The notes under the pieces: generated by a model
What the model saw: only the letters and a program-made list of their open reading frames with translations
The model's database searches: none
Told to the model about the DNA's origin: nothing
Shown here: piece by piece, positions 58,156 to 64,000 of the stretch
Layout of the letters: the number at the start of each line of letters is the position of its first letter
How positions within the stretch are numbered: the stretch's first letter is position 1
DNA from: Epiperipatus broadwayi
Taxonomy: Eukaryota > Onychophora > Udeonychophora > Euonychophora > Peripatidae
Direction of reading: 5' to 3'
Assembly: GCA_028023455.1 (NCBI GenBank)
Contig: JAQFVV010000983.1
Span: 64,001 to 128,000, forward strand
DNA: 64,000 nucleotides
Program-made: the position numbers and the translations under genes

Positions 58156-58665
58156 TCAATGCTGATTCCCTAACCTTGGTATTGATAACTCTAAATCCAT
58201 AGGTTGGATGAAGCAACTAATTGTCTCAGTCTTTGGTGATTCTGCTGCTTCAAATTTCAGGGTTTCACTTCCTAAGTGGCATATCTTTCCTGGATAATCG
58301 ATGATCCCTTTGTGCTGAATCAGAAAATCGGACTCCAAAACTACATCATATAGTAGCCCTGAGACTACTAAGAAGGTATGGCCAAATCGTTCCTCAGAAA
58401 ATCTGATTTCTAGCCAGATTTGGTAATTCTCGCTCATGGTTTTCTTTCCATTTGCCAGAACCAAATGAATAGGGCATGTTGGTAGATGCATACATGCTCC
58501 TTTATCTTCCTGCAACTGCTGAATCCATGATTTTGATGCCAGAAATACCTGGCTCCCAGTGTCCAATAAGGCATATGCAACATGCCCCTTCATGTCCATA
58601 TTTAGAGTGGGGAATACACAGACCTCCCTTGTTTTCACAGACTCCTCTCCTTCATGTATGATCAT
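58156..58665 (-). pseudogene. Element C retropepsin-type protease
   Basis: 169 codons. The active-site motif is D35-T36-G37-S38 in 'AYALLDTGSQVFLASKSW', an aspartic protease of the retropepsin fold that cuts the Gag-Pol polyprotein. The flap region is not sharply defined; 'LYDVVLESDFLIQHKGIIDY' matches the later (I/V)-(L/I)-(G/E)-x-D-(F/W)-L element of Gypsy proteases. The domain itself looks complete, but it ends at a stop before RT and its upstream junction with Gag is also broken. The first Met is just the first in the open stretch. Confidence 0.85.
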
Positions 58666-58739
58666 TGTATGGGGATTTTGATGCTGGCTTGGTGCATATA
58701 TATTTTTTTGCTCTGATTATCTACTTGGTCCATTTTATT

Positions 58740-59330
58740 GTTGGATCCCCCTGCCTTCTTGATTAGTCATGGATGATCGTATCCATAGTCTATGGAGGTT
58801 AAGAACTGGATCATCCCCTCAATATCAGTTATTCTGCTCACTATCATCATGCTTTGCAGCCATGGTGGCATGTGAGATCGGACAATCTTGATAATGTGTG
58901 AATCTGAATATGGGAATGCTGTAAGTGTCCGCATCTGAGCCACTTGCTGGATAAAAAATTGCATGTATGTGCCCCCATTTTCTGAATATTTTTGGCAGTT
59001 AAGTTTTGAAGTGTCCTTTCCTGCCTTTCCTCACTCCAATAGTGCTTTAACAAGGCTGTCTCATATTCCGGGAAAGAGCTCGGTCTTTTTGTTAGAGACT
59101 GCCACCAGTTCCTGGCAGTCTGCTTTGGTGCTGGCTTGCTATTATTATCTAGCTTTCATGGTTTAATGAGTAGAAATAGAAAAACTCATTCAGGTTGTCA
59201 ATGTGCCCCATCGGATTTTCTTTCACTTCTCTCTGAAAGGTTTTTACTTGCACTAATTGTGGGTTTGTATTCCGAGGCTATCTGCGCTGTGATAACTCAT
59301 TATGTTATACATATATTTTGACTCTGAATA
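58740..59330 (-). pseudogene. Element C Gag capsid-like fragment
   Basis: Overlapping - strand frames give 'LKHYWSEERQERTLQNLTAK' (59,053-58,990) and 'QFFIQQVAQMRTLTAFPYSD' followed by 'MPPWLQSMMIVSRITDIEGM' (58,964-58,767). The order helix, 'IVRSHMPPWLQ', 'DIEGMIQFLTSIDYG' resembles the C-terminal capsid domain of Gypsy Gag proteins, where a conserved (L/I)-P...L...L precedes the nucleocapsid. No CCHC knuckle is seen before the protease. At least one frameshift. Upstream Gag to about 59,330 is poorly defined. Confidence 0.6.
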
Positions 59331-59849
59331 GCTACAATATATAAAAAAATATTACGATAGTTGGTCCTATAATTTTCTATCCTATGGAATGATACACCTC
59401 CTCCCCCCATTCTACACTCTTCCCTTTTCTCTGCTCTCCCCCTCCCATGCTCACTTTTTATTTATTAAAATGACTATGCTATCCTACTGTTTATTTAATA
59501 TTATTTGTTTCTAGATCTAGTTTTTTAACTGCTCTTTAATGCAAAAAAATATATATAACAAAAAATTTATTATAACTTCTACCTGGCCTTCTCTATGTCT
59601 TCTATCGTGGTCTGTTTTGGCAGTTGTTCTTCAGCACCTGAAACATCTTGACAAAATGGTTAATGAATGATTGCATTGATATATTTAATACATTTATTTT
59701 GAACAAAAAAACTCTATATAACTTTTAAGAACCATTGCTTTCAAACTTTTTATTTTAGATAACTTGATCACCTATTGGTAAATTTATTTTGGTATTAATA
59801 CCGGGCGCCAGCCAAAGGGATAGGGCTATATGTTCTGACTAGATGATCC
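59331..59849. other. Unassigned interior DNA of element C
   Basis: Pyrimidine-rich patch at 59,395-59,460 ('cctcctccccccattc'), otherwise AT-rich. Between gag and the 5' repeat array. Confidence 0.4.
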
Positions 59850-61010
59850 GCTATTATTGGGTAGTATACTTTCTAAGACTTATACTTAAATAGTTATGCA
59901 TTTATTTCAACAGAAAAAAATTATTATAGCCTCAGCACATATTGATATACGAGAATGAACGTGTAACGCAAAATATCATTTTAGTTTTCATTGACTTATG
60001 ACTGTTAGATACGCATTAATATTATTAAAACATTTCAAAAAATTCTGCACTTTTGCGATTATTATAATCTTTTATTTTATTTTTATCATTAAAAGCATTT
60101 TAAAACTGTCACTTATTTAACTTTCTCAGATTCGAACGTATTGTAAATTTACAATATTTATTTAAAGATGTATTAACACGAAAACATTTTATATTCAGCG
60201 TTATTATTTAAAACATTTGGGAAAATCATTATATTATTCAATGCACACACTATTTTGCTATCTTTTTATCTTTAAATGCGACGGCCCCTTAAAGGCTGAC
60301 ACTAATTTAATTCTTTTAGATTTAGAAATATCATTATTTGAACGTTTATTAAAATTATATGGAGCATCATTTAAAGCATTTATTAAACAGATTATTATAT
60401 ATTACTTTAGTACACACTTCAAAACTTGGGTATATTATATTTATTGAATTCTTAAAGTGAGAAAAAAAATCATTATATCTCTCACACACTTTTTATCATC
60501 TTTTTATTTTAACTGTGAAAAACCCCTTAAAGGCTATCACTTATTTGATTACATAAAAACTCAGAATATACTTTATTATTTAACCTTATTTACGGAAACT
60601 TTTATCTATACAAAATGCTACTATTTAGGACATATACTTTATCTTAATTACAAATGTGGAGCCCCTTAAAAGCTAACACTATTTTATTTTACGGTGAACT
60701 CGAAATACTTTTATGCTTTATTAAATCATTCATGGAACATATTATGTAAAGACTTTTACTTAAAACATACGTTTTATCTTATTATCTGTGGAGGTTATTT
60801 TAAAACTAACATTATCTTATTTACAGGCATCTTGCATGCAATTTCACGTCTATGACCAAGAAAAATATTACACAACATCCTATTCACTTTTATTTGAGAG
60901 AAAAAAAACAACACATTTTATTTTATAGGAATGAGAGCCCCTTAAAAGCTGTCACTCTTTACTTCTTCTTTTAAAACTCACGAGGATTATACATGTGATA
61001 AAACATTTGT
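59850..61010 (-). repeat. Degenerate tandem array in element C leader
   Basis: On the + strand 'ccccttaaaggctgacac' (60,287) recurs as 'ccccttaaaggctatcac' (60,522), 'gccccttaaaagctaacac' (60,661) and 'gccccttaaaagctgtcac' (60,937), with weaker copies 'ttttaaaactgtcac' (60,101) and 'ttttaaaactaacatt' (60,798). The spacing is 135-235 bp, each unit ending 'tttatc-ttt' plus a G-rich step. The + frames at 60,217 and 60,457 lie within units and are probably not genes. Confidence 0.75.
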
Positions 61011-61373
61011 GGACAAGGAATAAGACACTATATAACATCATCATCATTCAAATCACATGTGTGAAAGAAAACAAAGCAAAATTGCCCCTAACTTATTTTA
61101 TTATTTAAACAATAAAATATTTTTTATTTATATATATATAGATTATATGTGATATTTTTTTTTTAAATTATATTTATATATTTATATATAATAAAAAATT
61201 TAAATTTTATATTAATAATAACTAAAAAAAAGTGTATACGAAAAAAATTTTAATTTTTTTTTTCGAAAAAAATAAAAAAAAATATTTTTTTTAAAAAACA
61301 TTCCCTTTTAAAACATATGTTATCTATATCACTATCTATTACTATCTCAGGTATATGGGTGTTTGTTTTTGAA
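61011..61373. other. Low-complexity A/T leader of element C
   Basis: Long A and T runs with no coding or regulatory signal that I can support. Confidence 0.5.
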
Positions 61374-61392
61374 GCTCCACGTTGACGTGCCA
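61374..61392 (-). other. Element C primer-binding-site candidate
   Basis: Minus strand 'tggcacgtcaacgtggagc' resembles Gypsy primer sites (TGGCGACC-AACGTGGGGC type). It lies 24 bases from the LTR end instead of the usual 0-10, so confidence is limited. Confidence 0.4.
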
Positions 61393-61416
61393 AACACGGA
61401 GAAAAGAAAAAAAATC

Positions 61417-64000
61417 TGTGCCGGTCGGATTTGTATGTTCACGTAACAAGATCTAGCATCTAGGCAAAAGTACCCTGAATCCAATCATGCGCAAGATACA
61501 CAGGTCAGGAACACTCATGGATTCTGCCCTATTTGCCTATTTCCCAGATCTATAGCATTATGAGCAACAATCCCGATGACATCGATTAATCCATTTCTCA
61601 TCCACCGGCATCGATCATCGGAGACACAATAAGACTCAGGACTAACTCGTGATAGACTAATTTAATAACATATTAATTATGTGTAGAGCAGAGATCATCT
61701 AATCATATTTAGCTTAAGAAGTAACTTAATATCTATCTTAACTAAAGAAAGCATTGATTCGAGTTTGATGTAGATATATTTAATATCTATTAACAATAAT
61801 TATGTCGGGTAATTTAGCCGACATGAGCCTCATGATTATTATATATATTTATTTGGTTTATTTTTTACAACAACATTATAATTGCGGCTATGCCAATAAT
61901 ATATGTATGTGTTTGAATAGATTAGCGCTATTAAAATATACAATTTGAATGCTCACACCCCCAGAAATGAAAAGAGAGCATTTGATTACTTTGAACAATA
62001 ATTTTACCATAGATAATATTTGCTTACATTTAATATGAGGGTTAATTTGGAAAGTTAGATAATTAATGCGTGGGATGAGTAATGAACAATTTATACAAAC
62101 GATACTAAATTTATCATATTATTTATATTTAACTAACGGCATTATTTATATTTAACTAATGGCAATATGCTTGTCTAAATAAATCATTTCATTATGACTT
62201 ATGAATACTTCTGGGCGAATGATAAGATAAGAAAAAGTGGTGCGTGCATGGTGGTTAATTGGGTCAGTCCTTTTATGGATCCTGGAGCTGCTTCGCGAAT
62301 TCTAAGAAGTGACCGATTTACTCTGCAAACTTTGTCAAGGTTGGTTTGATGAATGAAGGGCAGCCGGCTATGCCTATCAGGCTGGTTTTTCCCAGAGCGA
62401 TACCCATATAGAGCATGCTCGTAAGACTGTGGATGTCCCCCAGGTGGTTTTGACAGCCTGGTTTAAGGACAGAGGGATGACGATGGGGTCCGAATTTGTG
62501 GTTGCCTTTATGTAACAATGAAGCACGAAGATATATCTTAAAATAGAGTGGCCTTTACGCACTCAAAGCTTATTACTAAAACATAAATATATTTCTAACA
62601 TTAAAGATTCTTGGGACATGTTTATTGCCCACGAATGATGAACTACTCAGCGTAATAATATGGCTTCAATTTAAGAAAACAGGGATAATAATTACACATA
62701 TAAATATAGAATAAAAGCTATGTTCCCCTCCCCCCTTACATTATATTACTTAATATTATTCATTACTTTTTTCTTTTTTTTTTACATTAAGTCTTAGTTT
62801 TGGTTGACTTATGCTCTTGTGAAAAATACATTAATTGATTATAAAATAAAAGGGTGGACATAATAGCTAAGATGAAATTCACATATATACTTGTAATTGA
62901 AAATAAAGGGTAGTGCATTATTTAGGACGGAGAATTGGAAAAACAGATATCAAATCTGTTTTTCAACAGTAAACATGAAAAATGTAATTAACTTATTTTC
63001 TAAAATTGTGAGCATCTGGGCAAGCCGAATAAGACTTGTTTTTATCAATTAGAAATTATTTACCCAGTAAATGATGGGTGGGGAAAACAAGATAATTTAT
63101 ATGCTGGTGATTTTAGAATATTATTGGCATTAACTTTGAATAGAAATACATAAAAACATTAATAAAAAATTGTTAGCCACTTTTAAATAAAAGAAAAAAA
63201 AGGACATTTATATAAGAGGCTTAGCATAAATTAGTTATATAGAGTTATATGTATTTATATTTGAAGACATTTAAAAGATATAGAGTTTAAAACACACATT
63301 ACATTACAGAGAAGGTAGGATTTTAAGAATTATTAGCGGTCAGAGTTCTTTACCTTGATTATCGTGAAACACATTTCATTAGAAATCAGTCCGTCGGTAT
63401 TATCACTAGATCTAGTGTAGCGGGATGGCTTTGGATAGCACTTCATTTCATTGGAAAATATATATATAGTTCAGTAGCATGGAGTATGGAAGCTTCGTTC
63501 TGGGATCGGCATATTAGAATGGAGGGATAAGGCGAATTTTATTACTCAGAACACATTGTGTCAAAATTGCATCAGGCATGGATTATCATTAGCAGCATGG
63601 CTAATTAATTATCTCCTCTTCTTGTGGATTCAAATCCAGCAGTATTTATACTTTTGATTTTGAAACTGTAACTAGGCAACTACTGCTGAACCTGAGGCGG
63701 TTTGAGCACTTAGCTTTCATTTGGAAACGTTTGGCCAAATACTCTTATCTGGTAAGATGTTTGAAACAATGCAAGTTTGTTATCAGTTTCTCGAATGATT
63801 GTTTTAAAATACATCTTGTGATTTTAAAACAAGCTAGCATGGACAATTTCCACTAATGGGTTTATTCTATTATTACTAATTTGTCATCTTCTATTTTAGT
63901 CAAAAGGTTCTTCCGGGTTATTGTTTTTCCAGAGACTGGCGACAAACTTATATGAAAAAATAGTAAGTTTCATATATATCTTATATATATAATATTAATT
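61417..64000 (-). repeat. Element C LTR, right copy (truncated by window end)
   Basis: Starts TGTGCCGGTC on the + strand and follows 52,085-54,600 to the last base shown. It lacks about 24 bp present in the left copy between 'gagac' and 'tggcgacaaac' (left copy at 54,508-54,540) and has the extra 77 bp noted at 61,650. Confidence 0.75.

Larger units (their letters stand above)
52085..64000 (-). mobile_element. Element C: Gypsy-type LTR retrotransposon, degenerate, incomplete in window
   Basis: Two direct repeats of about 2.5 kb (52,085-54,600 and 61,417-64,000+) flank a 6.8-kb interior with gag, protease, RT, RNase H and integrase remnants in that order on the - strand. On the - strand the LTR would end 'gaccggcaca', and a PBS-like 'tggcacgtcaacgtggagc' (61,392-61,374) lies 24 bases inside the right-hand repeat. 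The right-hand repeat runs off the window, so the outer end and target duplication cannot be checked. Several stops and frameshifts in pol make the element non-functional. An alternative reading with + strand LTRs is given in the findings. Confidence 0.65.

Noticed and set aside
60217-60669. Two + strand frames of 76 and 70 codons
   Set aside because: They fall inside the degenerate tandem array of element C and have low-complexity sequence.

Overview
This window looks like an AT-rich animal genome, probably a lophotrochozoan invertebrate and possibly a cephalopod. The basis is the long (AT)n/(GT)n microsatellites, degenerate Penelope-like elements, Merlin and hAT DNA transposons, and LTR elements with very long LTRs. 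The taxonomic call is an inference from repeat content only. I see no host protein-coding gene, tRNA or rRNA that I can support. Nearly everything recognisable is a transposable element or a tandem repeat, and most of the element genes are broken.

Layout. 0-2.6 kb: unassigned AT-rich DNA ending in an array of about 87-bp repeats. 2.6-9.3 kb: several Penelope-like (PLE) fragments, one or two on + and two on -, separated or truncated by (AT)n tracts. 9.3-12.9 kb: unassigned, with several degenerate tandem arrays. 12.86-13.25 kb: a LINE fragment. 13.3-15.2 kb: an old long repeat (here 'family B'). 15,193-25,910: a full-length LTR retrotransposon ('element A') with about 3.4-3.5 kb LTRs, a primer-binding site, a polypurine tract, a broken gag-like coiled-coil region, a coding tandem repeat and only the tail of an integrase. 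26,103-27,610: a DNA transposon relic with TIRs and a likely 8-bp target duplication. 28.4-32.9 kb: two more family B copies, with a LINE 3' end inserted in one of them. 32.9-37.5 kb: mostly unassigned. 37,664-40,909: a solo LTR of element A between microsatellites. 41,296-44,165: a Merlin (ISXO2/IS1595-like) DNA transposon whose transposase ORF is intact, with TIRs and a poly-T target duplication. 44.8-45.3 kb: a long inverted repeat carrying a PLE-type terminal motif on both arms. 47,515-48,413: a non-autonomous hAT element with an 8-bp target duplication. 52,085-64,000: a Gypsy-type LTR element ('element C') whose gag, protease, RT, RNase H and integrase remnants lie on the - strand between two repeats of at least 2.5 kb. 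The right-hand repeat runs off the window.

How the parts relate. Elements A and C both carry a recognisable integrase C-terminal tail, and the LTR copies of both abut (AT)n on at least one side. (AT)n tracts also border the PLE fragments. The main themes are therefore repeated landing or truncation at (AT)n, and a probably non-autonomous giant-LTR element that would depend on enzymes from an element such as C. Similarities were judged by eye; no alignment or database search was run.
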